From NCBI GenBank assembly GCA_905250025.1, contig CAJNOJ010000081.1:186001-250000 (forward strand): a DNA stretch of 64,000 nucleotides. The letters are read 5' to 3'. Positions 9,064 to 20,597 of this stretch are shown one piece after another (the stretch's first letter is position 1; each line of letters opens with the position of its first letter). The translations under genes were made by a program, and so were the position numbers. Source of the stretch: Adineta ricciae. Taxonomy: Eukaryota > Rotifera > Eurotatoria > Adinetida > Adinetidae. The notes beneath the pieces are model-generated. The model was not told the origin of the DNA. It saw only the letters and a list, made by a program, of their open reading frames with translations, and did not search any database.

Positions 9064-11502
9064 ATGAACAGTCGAATTTTCTTCGGTATTCTACTTTTAC
9101 CAATAGCTTTTGTTCTTAACTCTCATTTTCGTGGCGGGACAATCACATGGTTTGTTCTCCTTTGCGAAGTTTTCTATTTCATTGTCGACAATATTCTGTA
9201 GGCGTCCGTTAAATAATACTCCATTCGGTGGAACAGTTACGTTCCTCATTCGACAGCGATATTCATGGCGACGCAGTGCCGCAATGTGTACCGATGCAAC
9301 TATCGCCACTCTCGGCTATATTGGTGGTGCATCACTAGTTGTCTGTGTTTCGGGTAGCTGCGGTTACTGGACTAATAATATGTATACAAACACACATTGT
9401 ACTGATTTTAATATCAACCTTGATGTCAGTTCCGGAGAAAAGTATGAGGCACGTACGTACCCAATAAATATTGGATTGAGTATTGGATTTCTCTCTTGCT
9501 GTTGGTTTGCGGATTTGACGAAGGGCGCTAACGGTCAGTGGAATGTCATCAATCAAATCAATAGTATTGTACGACCTGATGGTTATATTAATACGAGTCC
9601 AGTAGCTGTTACACTTCCGATTATCTATAAAGAAACGTATATTCAGCATGTGCACGTAGTTCAAATGTCGGATTTCGATAGTGATGTGTTGAAATGTCGA
9701 TGGTCAGCAGCGTTCTCGAATGTGAATGGATATGATGAATGTGCGGATGTATGTTTAGGCGTGAGTGGTGCTCAGCTTTTGGAAGAAAATTGTACATTAG
9801 TATTCACGCTAACCACAGCTGCAATCTATTCGGCAGTAGCATTACAAATCGAAGATTTCTATAATAGTGCAGCAACGACACCGATGAGTTCAGTGCCATT
9901 ACAATTTCTTTTCTATGGGTATGGGAATCCAGGTGGTTGTAGTACTCCGCCAGCGATTATAGGAAATCGACCAAATCGAGGTAAGTAAACATTATTGGGA
10001 TCCATACAGTCGGCGTTCGATCTGATTTTCATTAGCTTGTATTGGTACGCCCATTGGTTCGAATGTTACTGAATATGTAATAGTGCAAGTTTACTGTGCT
10101 GGAAAAACTATTATTGATTTTATTACAAGTACACCAGTTGGAATGACTAAATCAACTATTTTGAATCCAAGTCCCGGTTAGTATTCAGAAATGACCCGTG
10201 ACCTCGTTACTCTTTCGAACCTATTTATTATCTCTGTCACAGGCATCTACGAACTCATTCTCAGTTGGGTTCCAACAGCTGATCAATTGGGCCCACAAGG
10301 TTTTTGTGCCGGAGCGATCGATAATACACAAATTCAATCGAATCAATGGTGTATCACATTCTTAGTTGGCTTCGATTCACCTGATATTATCCGACCAAAA
10401 CTCGTTCAAGGCTCAGCTTCACCTATTGGTACAATCTTTCAATACCATAGTATCTTCTCTATACAAAGTACCAATTAAAGATATTGTCTATGCTTTTCTT
10501 TGATCATCTACGTTTTCAGCTACTAGATCAGTCAGTCGTCCAACACGTAACTATACCTTTATTTCCTTCTATGATTCAACTACGAAAACACTTGTTCAAA
10601 AATTTGATTGCGGGTGGGCACCGGAAGTGACTTATACAGGTTTGACAACTGTTGTTAAGTTTACAAATCCACCATGGATTCCTGGACATTTCTACTATGT
10701 TACTTTTGATAGCGGTTTGTTTTTACAAATTTTCATAGTACAAACTCATAGATACAAAGATGTATAATTTAGGTGTTGCAAGTGGAACAGACTTCTGTCG
10801 TAAGTAGATAGAGTTAGAAAAAATAGAGAAACACATCGTTGTGTCCATAATAGATCCTGAATCAGCACCAGTAACCGATCCAACGTTTTGGACATTTAAT
10901 ATATGGAATCCGGCAGTTTCATCGACAACAACAACTACTACTACACCATTCACAACCGTAACAGTAACAACACGACTCACATCAACTACTACAATCAATA
11001 CTCTGGTAACTAACGAGAATCCTCTCTGCGGTACTATCATTCATTCTTAATAGTTAACTACAACTGGAATTGTAGTGACTAGCACAATTCCTTCTACAAC
11101 AACGACATCCACAACAAGCACTACAACGTCTGTAACCACTGGTAAGCATCGTTGATTGAACATCTGTTAACTCTAATATGCCATCTTCTTCTAGCAACAA
11201 CGACGACAAAAGTAACTGTAACTACACCATCCACTGTTGCAGTCATCTATGCTACCAATATGGTAACTTGACGAAGTTTTTTTAATTGAGATTACTTAGA
11301 TATGTTTATATGTCTACAATAGGAAGATCTTTGTAAACAACCAATACTAATTCTGACAGTGGCTGGCATGGCAGTCATAGCTCCTGTTCATATTCTGGTG
11401 ATGTATGCTGCTTTTACTAAGCTTTCTAATATGTTCAATACAAGAAAGCAGCAGGTGCGTTTACGCCATCAGAATCGACTACGAAATTTGAATTGTAAAT
11501 GA
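9064..11502 (+). CDS. Thr-rich, mucin-like type I surface protein with SHFRGGTITW start motif
   Basis: A chain of about ten exons joins in frame from the ATG at 9064 to TGA at 11500-11502, mostly by phase-1 introns of about 50-70 bp. The signal peptide (RIFFGILLLPIAFVLN) is followed by SHFRGGTITWRPLN and FLIRQRYSWRRS, a motif set that I recall from surface-protein families expanded in rotifers and some other invertebrates. The ectodomain has many cysteines and N-glycosylation sites. From about 10910 to 11260 it becomes a Thr/Ser-rich stalk, probably O-glycosylated. A C-terminal helix (ILILTVAGMAVIAPVHILVMYA) and a basic tail ending LRNLNCK complete a type I topology. Adhesion, recognition or glycocalyx function is inference. 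Exons 9064-9149 and 9202-9980 are the best fixed. Confidence 0.8.
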
Positions 11503-11562
11503 CAGATTCACTTTTATCGTCTATTGTATTTTTTTTGTTCAAAAATCTTTGCTTGAAGTATA

Positions 11563-11568
11563 AATAAA
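11563..11568 (+). terminator. Probable poly(A) signal of the surface-protein gene
   Basis: AATAAA, about 60 bases past the stop codon. Confidence 0.55.
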
Positions 11569-11794
11569 GACAAGAAATATGTGCGAGAGTAGATGTCGCT
11601 CACAACAATGACGCAAACATTCGATTCCATATAATTATTCTTTTACGCGAAGAATAATACATGGATCACCCTAGAAACAAACATATATGCAATAGGTCAG
11701 TAACAATTCAACAAAAAGATTTCTTTAAAATGTTAGTTATGACCTAAGAAACTACACTTTTGATTCGTTCGCGCTTTTAGATTAACTTATCGCA

Positions 11795-12284
11795 ATGTTT
11801 CGTGTAATTACCTCATCTAGCCGAACAGTTGCTCAACGTATTGTTCGTCCGACATTAAGTTTCGTTCGGTAATAGTAACGTAGAGATTCCTTCCTGTTCT
11901 CATTGTTTTCTGTTGTAGTGCTGAATCACGAACTGACGCCGAAGCTGGTTCTGTTGCGTACGTTCATTAATTTGGAGTTTTGTTTTCGGTATTCAGTTCT
12001 TTCTTCTCTCGATTTTAGTTCAGGTAATGATGCTTTCAGCAAGAAAGAACATGCTGAAGAAACACGTTGGGCACGTCGTCATGTAAGAGATGAAGAAAAA
12101 AAAACGTTCAGTGAATCCAAAAGTACGATTGTTTCTATGATAGGATGCTGAACAAATCGCTAAATATCGAAGTGAACATCCAGCTGGTGCAAAAGTGTCA
12201 CCTCAACAACGTCTTGCTGATCTCGAAAATGAAAAACGTCGCATTGAGCAAGAAATTGCTGACCTCAAACGTCAACAACGTTAA
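11795..12284 (+). CDS. ATP5IF1: Mitochondrial ATPase inhibitor IF1
   Basis: IF1 binds F1-ATPase when the matrix acidifies and blocks ATP hydrolysis. Four exons join in frame: 11795-11868, one starting at about 11919, one starting with TTCAGGTAATG, and one starting with GATGCTGAAC that ends at 12284. The N-terminus MFRVITSSSRTVAQRIVRPT is a typical Arg/Ser-rich mitochondrial presequence. The inhibitory region reads AFSKKEHAEETRWARRH, matching the FxKRExAxEerY core of the family. The C-terminal part (RLADLENEKRRIEQEIADLK) is the antiparallel coiled coil that makes the dimer. The total is about 100 residues, normal for IF1. This gene is too finely split to appear as one open frame. Confidence 0.9.
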
Positions 12285-12421
12285 ACTTGACACTTCTCCT
12301 TCCTTCTTTTCCATTTCATTTTTTCATATATGGTTTAGCACAGATAGACTCACCTCTTTTTTGATGATTTCTAGTCCTACTGATCACAACTGAACTTGAT
12401 TTGTTACGTTATGAATTCTAG

Positions 12422-12805
12422 ATGCAACCTGTACCGCCCATCTCCAATGCCGCTTCAGATTGCTATCTTCAAATACGTCGAGGTAAACAAACGGTATTTA
12501 TGGATGTGCCGGAAACTTTAAAGGTCCTGGATTTAAAACGATTTCTTGCTCATATACTTAAACTAAATCATGAACTTATACGTTTCACTGCTCGAGGACA
12601 AGTGCTCGATAGCGATACGAAATCATTGCGTGAATATGGTATTACAACCAAAGAAGCTCGGCCACAGGCACCGTATCAGCTGGAGTTTGTTCTTCAATTG
12701 GACGATGGAACGTTTGAAACTGAAGAAATTGTTCCCTACACTTCGGAAAGTAGTTCAAGATCTGATGAACAACAGCAAATGGGAATGGCGACTGATTCCA
12801 AATAA
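12422..12805 (+). CDS. ELOB: Elongin B
   Basis: A ubiquitin-like adaptor that pairs with elongin C in the SIII elongation factor and in CRL2/CRL5 (VHL- and SOCS-box) ubiquitin ligases. Single exon of 127 residues against 118 in human. The N-terminal beta-grasp fold has the family pattern CYLQIRRGKQTVFMDVPE, and the strongly conserved block ARPQAPYQLEFVLQ follows at about residues 79-92. The C-terminal tail is Ser/Gln-rich, as in other elongin Bs. The gene lies 137 bp downstream of IF1 on the same strand and ends tail to tail with the receptor pseudogene. A poly(A) signal follows at 12858. Confidence 0.93.
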   Translation: MQPVPPISNAASDCYLQIRRGKQTVFMDVPETLKVLDLKRFLAHILKLNHELIRFTARGQVLDSDTKSLREYGITTKEARPQAPYQLEFVLQLDDGTFETEEIVPYTSESSSRSDEQQQMGMATDSK

Positions 12806-12857
12806 ATCGATTCTTTTCTCTTTTTCGTTTGTATGAAAATTTTTCTTTAATCTTTCG

Positions 12858-12863
12858 AATAAA
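12858..12863 (+). terminator. Probable poly(A) signal of elongin B
   Basis: AATAAA, about 50 bases past the stop. It lies only about 50 bases from the end of the opposite-strand receptor remnant. Confidence 0.55.
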
Positions 12864-12910
12864 ACAAACAATTGATTTATTTTTAAATATGTAAATGTCA
12901 ATTTTCAAAT

Positions 12911-13615
12911 TCAATAACCGATCCACAACTTTTTTATGTGATCGTATGCACTTGTCTTCACTTGTTCACTGAAATGAAATAACATCATCATCATCAACGC
13001 TGTACATACAGAAATCGAATTAATAATCAGTAAATACAATGACGAAGGTGGTAGTTCAAGGTTCACCATATGCCAGAGAACGAGAACTAAAATAATATGA
13101 AATGGAATAACAAACGCAGTGACGATTCCATACAATGCTGACAGAATTGTGTTTGTTGTACACGTGCACAATCGTGATTCATGTTTATAGATACATCCAT
13201 CGTCATCGATAAAGAATATTGCTACTGGAAGAAGTATACCTAACAATCAGTTGATAATAATCAGTAATTGGTGAACACGATAAGTGAAAAAGATACTTCT
13301 GTTTGTAAAAGACAACAGCAAAAAGACGACTGACGGCGTGAATTGCATGTGAATATAGAAGTAGTGTACATGAAACTGACACGCGTATTGATGCAATGGC
13401 CACTGTTCGTCAAGATCGTAGATAGATGAAATTAAATTGAATATGAGGTAAATGTCAACAATGACACTTGTATTTCCAGTGAGAAGATTAGTAATCATGC
13501 GGCATTGTCTTTTGAAAACGATGATAAAGATTGTGAGAAAACTGAAAGTTAAACCAATGATAGAAAAAAGAATCGAAATGGCAAAGATGACCTTGAAAAA
13601 CAGATCGGTGGACAT
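12911..13615 (-). pseudogene. Rhodopsin-type 7TM receptor, decayed (stop plus frameshifts)
   Basis: The ATG at 13615 starts about 235 codons with hydrophobic helices typical of a small chemoreceptor-like GPCR: TM1 VIFAISILFSIIGLTFSFLT, a TM5-like ALYGIVTAFVIPFHIILVLV and a TM6/7-like LYLLIINSISVCTALMMMML. An in-frame TGA at 13247-13249 interrupts LLIIIN-stop-LLGILLPV, where a Trp codon would fit. The family-like DRY-region block SHAIHAVSRLFAVVFYKQKY is readable only in the next frame (about 13290-13360), so at least two frameshifts flank it. No intron with GT-AG ends explains these breaks. Expected role of an intact copy: ligand-sensing receptor coupled to a G protein. Alternative: sequencing errors, though three independent ones in 700 bp is unlikely. 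Confidence 0.7.
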
Positions 13616-14247
13616 ATTTTCCTATCAGAAAAGAATGTTACCTCGTATCGAAGAATCAGAAAACAAGTTTCCTCTTTTTTGACTGTCCGGGGCAGACTTC
13701 TAACTACCGTGTATTCTATGTTCTTCAGATAAGAAGAGTACTGGGGAATTGAACCAAATAGGAAACTCATTAGCATTGATCAAGCGAAAAACACGTCATT
13801 TTATAAGAAGTAAATTACGCATCAAGCAAAATGTATATTCATGAAAGCATTGTTTTTCGTGACTGAATTTGAACGTTCTTGTAAGCGAGAAACATTACTT
13901 CAGCGAATGATTCAGTTGAATTGAATAGCCGGTTATTAAAGCTTGCGTTAATATTCGTGATCAAATCTACTATCGGTGTACGTTCAACCTTTGGTGTAAT
14001 TACTGTATGAATCGCATGTCTAAAAATACATTCATTAAAAACACTGCAACCATCTGCAAAATCCATTTCTGCCTTTTCGTCAAACAAGAAGAATGCTCTG
14101 AAAAAGAGCAGAGATCTCGTCATCGACACACAGAGACTTTTTTCGATTACGACCATCGCACTGTTTGGTTAAGATCTGATATTGATGTGTTCAGTTTTAT
14201 TACATTGAAAGAATAGACAAAACATGATATTGTTTTCACAAGTCTCT
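13616..14247. other. Intergenic with a weak minus-strand open frame
   Basis: Lies between the receptor pseudogene and the aminopeptidase stop. An ATG-started 105-codon frame at 13839-14156 (minus) has no recognisable domain, signal peptide or splice partner and is not called a gene. Confidence 0.45.
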
Positions 14248-17200
14248 TTATTTTCGTTGTACGTTTGCGTCGAGTGCATTACGTAGGTTTTCATTTCGTG
14301 ATCTAATCCATTCAAGATTCATTTTAACTTGATCAATAGCCTGTTTACGTGCAGATACCCCCGCGCCAGCATTTGGATAGTTAGAAAACAATTGGTTCAT
14401 CTAGAAGAAGCACCTAAGATACTCAGAGTGTGGGTGACCGATTCAACTTACTTCATCAAAATACGATTGTTTTTCAAATGATTCTGCAAAAGAGAGAATA
14501 GACTGACCAAATGCATAGCTTTCGACATTAAAACTAAACATATAAAGAAATTGTCTTTTATACGAGCTTTTTATTCACTTACACCTCTACTAATCTTCGA
14601 TAATTAGCTTTATAGAAAGTCCAAGCCACTGTTCTTCCCACTGTGTAAGCAGCCATAAACTTTATCATTCGAAAATAGTCTTGTCGCTTGATAGAAACCA
14701 GAGGATTACTCAGTCCTTCTTCTAGTAGTCTGCAATGAGCAGAAAAATAGCCATCGGCGTAATACTAACGAATTCTTTCCCTACCGATTCAAACGAGTTG
14801 TATTTTTCGTGGCACAAATAGCGCTCAAAGCACGTATTTGTTCTTGCGGTGATATCGCGATACGATAGTAATTGTACATCATATTCCAGTCCGCTTCGTT
14901 ATCATTGACTGACATATGACTTTCGTAAACAGTCGTTAAGTAATCTGCGTTAACACTAGCATTAGAGAATAAATCAGTTTGAAATTTTCGCGAAATACAC
15001 AGACGATTTTACTTGATCACAACATTTGAATTATTGAAATATTCAATCGGAATCGATTTGAATAATTCACTCGCTTTTTGCAAAGCACCAGCATGATTCA
15101 TTCGACACAGAAGTCCAAATTTCAAACTTTTTAATAACTTTGTATTATCATCATCGGTTGGATTTAGTGTAAGAATACCATCGATCGTTTCACCGTTGGA
15201 TAAAATCTGTTGAATGGCAAAATTCTATACGAGAAGGAAAATTGAATGAGAACAACGTGTATTTGAAATAGTTTACAAACTTGAAATTTCGGTAATGTAT
15301 CAGGTAGGTAGTCAACTAGACTAACTAGAGTCGACCAATGCCATTCGAATGTTTTCCAATGTATGTGCTGTTGTGTATTAGTTTTGACTAATGAACGCAT
15401 TAATCGTAATGGTTCTGCATAGTCAATCAGACCTTTGTAAGCTAATAGGAATGTATCTTGGAGGAAATTAATCTTGTCCGTGTTGGAAAAGAACTAGAAA
15501 AGACTTTGTTGCTCGATGTGTCTATTTCGTACGAGAGAGATTTGACTTACAGTTGGATTCGTTTCTAATACGTTGGCAAAACGTTGATAGGTATTTGATG
15601 GGAATGAATACTGAGTCAAATGATAGCTGATGAAATCTCGATTACATTTTATCCAGGAATAACTTTTACCAGTGATGACTTGCGTCGATTGTTCGGTGTC
15701 GAAGAGGAATTCTATTGTATCACCACCGATATTTGTTGTATCGGAATTGGGATAATCACCGCCTAGCAGAAATCAACGAATTTTTGTGAGAAGAAAGATT
15801 AGTCAAAAGCGGATCTACCTAAGACACATTTGATCATAATTTTCCATCGATAATTTGCATCTAATTGTGACGTATCAAGCGCATTCGAAATGATAAACCG
15901 CGATTGAGTAAATGTCACTGTTGTGTCACCGTTTTCTACCGATAAAGTGACGTTCACCACTGGAAAATTCTTTTCTTCTAACCAATTCATCACAAATGCT
16001 TCTCCGCTCATATTTGTAAACAGATTATTATAAAAAAAACTTGGATCACCGACAGAAAGCGCATTCAATCGCAAGTATTCTTGTAGACTAGTTTGAAATT
16101 TCTGCGTTCCAGCTGTCAGTTCCAGCATACGTAGTATGCTAGCTCCTTTCGAGTAAGTTATCGAATCGAATAAACTCGATATTTCACCAGGATCTGTCAC
16201 ATTAGGAACAACAATCGGATGACTTGACGGTCTCGCATCGTCCCACATCGATGGAATGATATCAGTAGAAAATACAAGCACTTCCTTGAAAGAGAAAGCA
16301 AAGTCAACGAAGCTCGAATGAAACGGATAGAAATTACCATATTCCAAGAAGGATAGCTGTCTGCAAATGGCTTGTAAGAAAGCCAAGTGGCCATGGCTTC
16401 ATTTAACCATAGGTCAGTCCACCATTGGCAGGTAACATAATTTCCAAACCCTGAAAATCATTATGAATTATTCGGTAGAACGGAATACGAGAGAAACGTA
16501 CAAAAATGAGCCAGTTCATGTGCGATTGTTTCTCCGAGGTCTTGTTTTCGTTCTGTGGACACGACTTTTTCGTCATAGATCAATTGATCTTCGCGGAATG
16601 TCACGAGGCCCCAGTTTTCCATAGCACCAAACACAAATTCTGGTACCGCCAATAAATCTGTTGGACGAAAACAAAGATCTAAGCTTTCTTTCAAAAACAA
16701 ACACATCTTTACCAATTTTCGGTGTGATTGGCTCCGATGTATTGAAATAACTCGCATAGAATGGAATAGATTTACTTGCGATCTCCAAAGCTAATGCTGT
16801 ATGATTTCTTTCTGTTACTTCACGACGCGCCCATACGGTCATCTAGCAACAAATACGAACGGTGTATCCACTTTTTCTTCACGATCAAAATCTATACCCA
16901 AGGTTCGTCTTCGTTATCGTTTCGACTACCGTATGTATCGGGAAGAATAGCCCATGCTGCGAGATAGGTACTCATCGGATATGTTTCTGCGAATTTCGTT
17001 CGACGTAGACCATTTTCTAATGATTCTTCGATCTATAAGAAATGTTCACTACTGATTCGAATGCAAGTTACGAGAGTCAACGAAACATACGCTGGGAAAA
17101 TTTGCCAATGCAACAGTATTCTCCGAATGAATGATAGTGATCGTAAACGGTGCTTTCAAGTGTGGCTCGTCAAAACAAGGAAATGCTCGGCGAGCATCGA

Positions 17201-18009
17201 TTGGTTCAAACTGTGTCGAGAGTAATTTTCTGAAAAAGAAAGATCATTTCTTATGAAAACTTCGCTACCGAATTGACATTCGTTTACTCCATAGTATTAT
17301 CTCCATCTTTGTATATCGTTTGATAAAATCCAACGTTGCTGTCGGTTAGTTTAACAGCAAAATTTTGTACTAATCGATACCGATTTCTTGCGAATAGAGA
17401 ATTCGACATGAGACGCAGACTAACATAATCATTGCGTACATATGTCCTCATCGAAATAAACCGGTAGACTTCATCTTCAAACAGCGCTGGTTCTTCTAAT
17501 TCCACCATCTCTTTCGAATGATAAATCAGCTGTTTAATCGGCTGTTTCAATGTGAATTCAATCGTCACTTGACCTCTCACTATGGTTTGTTTACTATCAT
17601 TGTACGTATATTGAATTTGATAACTATGCACAATTACATCGCTCGATAAGCGCGGATTACATTCGTCTTCGACACAGAGAGAAGGATCTTGAGTAGTTGT
17701 CATGGTACCAGTCGTCGTTGTTATGGTACCAGTCGTCGTTGTTATGGTACCAGTCGTCGTTGTTATTGGCACACTGCCAGTTGTATTCGATGATGTTACT
17801 GTTGCGAGAACACTTATTTGTTGTGTTCGCCGAGGTAGAAGTCCAGCAAGTAAGCCAACAGTGATCACCGATGCACAGTAGAAAATCGCGGCAGCAATTA
17901 GCCATGATTTTGGAATGCTGCGTAAAGTTTTAAAACGCTGAGGCGTAGCTCTAGTCGTGCTGAGTGTGGATTCACTGAAATTAAATGTCGATGCTTTATT
18001 ACTTGCCAT
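14248..18009 (-). CDS. Membrane aminopeptidase N-like, M1 family
   Basis: A zinc aminopeptidase removing N-terminal residues from peptides at the cell surface. About a dozen exons run from the ATG at 18009 to TAA at 14248-14250, roughly 1,000 residues, the usual size. Residues 1-60 give a cytosolic tail and one signal anchor (WLIAAAIFYCASVITVGLLA), so it is type II. A Thr-rich stalk follows, then the N-terminal domain with QFEPIDARRAFPCFDEP. The substrate-binding VFGAMENWGL is present. The zinc site HELAHFWFGN is rebuilt across an intron (CAT TTT T/GTACG joined to GG TTT GGA), and the third ligand lies in LWLNEAMATW. The C-terminal ERAP1-like helical domain is encoded from about 15800 down. 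All catalytic residues are intact. Exact subtype (APN, TRHDE-like) not resolved. Confidence 0.93.
17702..17764. repeat. Three perfect 21-bp tandem units in aminopeptidase stalk
   Basis: Three identical 21-base units lie head to tail within the coding sequence and encode a seven-residue Thr-rich unit (TITTTTG-like) of the stalk. Identity at synonymous positions points to recent duplication. Confidence 0.9.
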
Positions 18010-19076
18010 TGACTTCTAAATGTCGAAAGAGACTTTGAGCGAAGTAAGACAAAGAAATGAATGTAAAAAGGGCTTTTTTAGTAGATAATTTAAACCCTTT
18101 GTCTTGTTTGCATTCGGTTACTGATAAGATGCGAACTTTATTTTACTGATGTCGATTCTATGGTTGTTTTTATCATTTTTCTATATGTCAACTTCTATCT
18201 GTTTGAAATGATTTACATCATCTTTCCAATTGTGCGAACGAACGAACGAACATATGTAGAAAGCATAGTTGTCTGAATCGAATTCACGAATAAATTCACA
18301 AAATGGATGTCGTGCGCAGTCGGCATAGTGTTGTTCTATCGAAGATTAATCATGGTTATCTGTACAAACATATGTTAACATGCATATACGACGGAGAACA
18401 TACGAAAGATCGTACTCGGATACTTCTGGTGATACGAAAAGTAAGTCCTTGTGTTCTCTGTTAGATGGATAGATGATATTTCAGGTTTTGATGCAATCTA
18501 TCATTTCCTTCTTGTTCCTGTCATGAGAATTTTCAGTATAAATCAGTTGTACTTAAAGAACTTCAGTCGTAATTCTGCATGTGACCTTTGTACCTATTGC
18601 GTTCGGTTTACTCGCCGACTGTAATAGTGCATTTCTACAGTAACAAAACCCAAACTCGAGTATATTTACGAATCGATCTGAGATTTTCTCGGAGATAAAT
18701 CATACAAGGTACTTCATATTGATTTTTCAGAATTCGGTAATAAATCTCAGTAGCTTGACATAAACGATCTGTAATTATCGCCTTTTTGTATGTAGATAGA
18801 ACTCGAACGATTTCAAGTTGCTAATGATTTATTAAAAGAGAAACACGTTCTTCAGAGATAGAAATAGTTGGTTGATTTCAATGACTCGCATTACATTTAT
18901 ATAGTTTTAACTGAAAACATACGTTGAAACATTCGTTCTTTTCTCACTCTCTCTCTGTTTCTATATCGATTGTTTGATATTCATCTACAGTCGTCTTTGC
19001 TGTTGTGTCTTGAAAATGAAATATACTCTTATTCTGCCGACGACTAATCTATTCGACGTATTTGATCCGATTTTCT
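18010..19076. other. Divergent intergenic interval, no firm gene
   Basis: About 1.07 kb between the divergently transcribed aminopeptidase and CorA-like genes. It contains a short (GAAC)n run at 18235-18251. A possible two-exon small frame at 18303-18526 is too weak to call. Confidence 0.5.
18235..18251. repeat. GAAC tetranucleotide repeat
   Basis: About four GAAC units upstream of the aminopeptidase start. Confidence 0.75.
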
Positions 19077-20365
19077 ATGCCATATTTTCATTGTAATGAT
19101 TTAGTCGTTCTAAAACGACATCGCATCCGCTCGTCGGCTACCGATGCACCTACTATCTACGAAAACTCTTTTCAACAATCGAGTCCGACAAGACCATTCC
19201 CGAAAACTCGCCGTGCGACACTCGTCGGTATTCCACCGACTTTAATCAATGCTTCAAAGGAAAACCTTCAGAAAGAGCTCGCTGTTCAGCCAACGGTTTT
19301 CTTCTACAATGAAGAAACATTTCAAGAAGCTTGTTATCGCTCGATCGAAGATATTCCACTGGTAACAGAAAACGAATGTTTATGGATTGATGTCACGGGA
19401 GTGAGTAGAGCAGTACAAAGAAAATTCCATGTTTTTCAAATGATTTTAGGTACATGATCATGAATTATTGTCTCGTATTGGACACCGATTCAATATCCAT
19501 CCATTGGTTGTATCTGACATTGAAACGACCGAACAACGAACGAAATTAGATGTATTCGAAGATGCGTTGTTTCTCGTAGGCAAAATGATCTATCCCGATA
19601 GCATTCAACCGATAACGCACATTGAACAAATAAGTTTCTATTTAAAAGAAAATATTCTCATTACATTTCAAGAAAAGCCCAAAGATATCTTCGAAGCGAT
19701 TAAAAGTTCGTTTTTCCTCATTTCGATCGACACGCTCACCTCTGCCTGCCATTCATTTAGATCGAATTCGACAGAATAAGGGTCGTATACGTCGTTCGAA
19801 GATCGACTATTTATTCTACTCTTTAATCGATACAATCGTCGATCGATACATGGATGTCTTAGACAATATTGGCACGAAAGTCGAAGCCATCGATCATCAG
19901 TTAATGCGAACCCTATCTCGTGATACACTGGAACAAATCTATGATCTAAAACGCGAAATGCTATACTTTCGTCGTTCGATATCTCCATTGAAGGAAATCA
20001 TTAACAAGCTGCACAAAGAAGAAGAAACGCAAATCATGCAAGAAAGCACGACGATCTATTTAAAAGATCTCTTCGATCATATCGTTCAAGTCAATGACAC
20101 TATCGATACGTACAGAGAAATGCTTTCCTCGTTCATCGACTTCTACATGATGTTGAACTCGAACGCTATGAATGAAGTGGTGAAAACATTAACAATCATT
20201 TCGACGATTTTCATTCCATTAACTTTCATTGTTGGAGTCTATGGAATGAATTTTGACTATATACCGGAAATCCATTGGAGATACGGATACTTTGTTGTTC
20301 TTGGTTGTATGACTCTACTGACATTGATTATGCTCTCATGTTTTAAGCGAAAGAATTGGTTTTGA
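19077..20365 (+). CDS. CorA-type Mg2+/Co2+ channel, bacterial-like
   Basis: CorA pentamers conduct Mg2+ through the membrane. Three exons join in frame: V-T-G/V-H-D-H across a 64-bp intron after 19400, and A-I-K/N-R-I-R across a second intron after 19705. The ATG at 19077 is chosen, giving about 390 residues. The cytosolic funnel shows IHPLVVSDIE, then GRIRRSKIDYLFYSLIDTIV and a long helix. The C-terminus has two membrane helices joined by the signature YGMNF (GMN selectivity motif), with PEIHWRYGYF in the loop and a short basic tail KRKNWF. IPLTFIVGVYGMNFDYIPE and the tail look like bacterial CorA rather than the mitochondrial MRS2 type usual in animals. The animal-style introns indicate residence in the host genome. 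Confidence 0.9.
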
Positions 20366-20370
20366 ATGTT

Positions 20371-20376
20371 AATAAA
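20371..20376 (+). terminator. Probable poly(A) signal of the CorA-like gene
   Basis: AATAAA just past the stop codon; very short 3' UTR if used. Confidence 0.45.
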
Positions 20377-20597
20377 CAAAAACGAAACTGACAAAGATAT
20401 TTTTAGCGAATTTGTCATGGTATTGTTTGGAAAAAAATCACATCTGTTGCAACGCGTGGGCTTTTTTAGGCTTGATCGATGTCATGGCCGGTTTTCAGTA
20501 TTTTTTTACATGAATCATTTGATTGATTGTAGACGCTAAGGACAATTTGGTGCATTGTCTTCTTGCTGATTTATTCGAAGAAAAACAAAAGCTAATT

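Noticed and set aside
13839..14156. 105-codon minus-strand open frame with ATG
   Set aside because: No domain, signal peptide, homologous motif or splice partner; located in a decayed interval next to a pseudogene.
18303..18526. Possible two-exon small gene (ATG frame ending at a GTAAGT donor, then VLMQSIISFLFLS)
   Set aside because: The splice sites fit, but it is only about 60 residues, has no recognisable motif and lies in a promoter interval; chance is likely.
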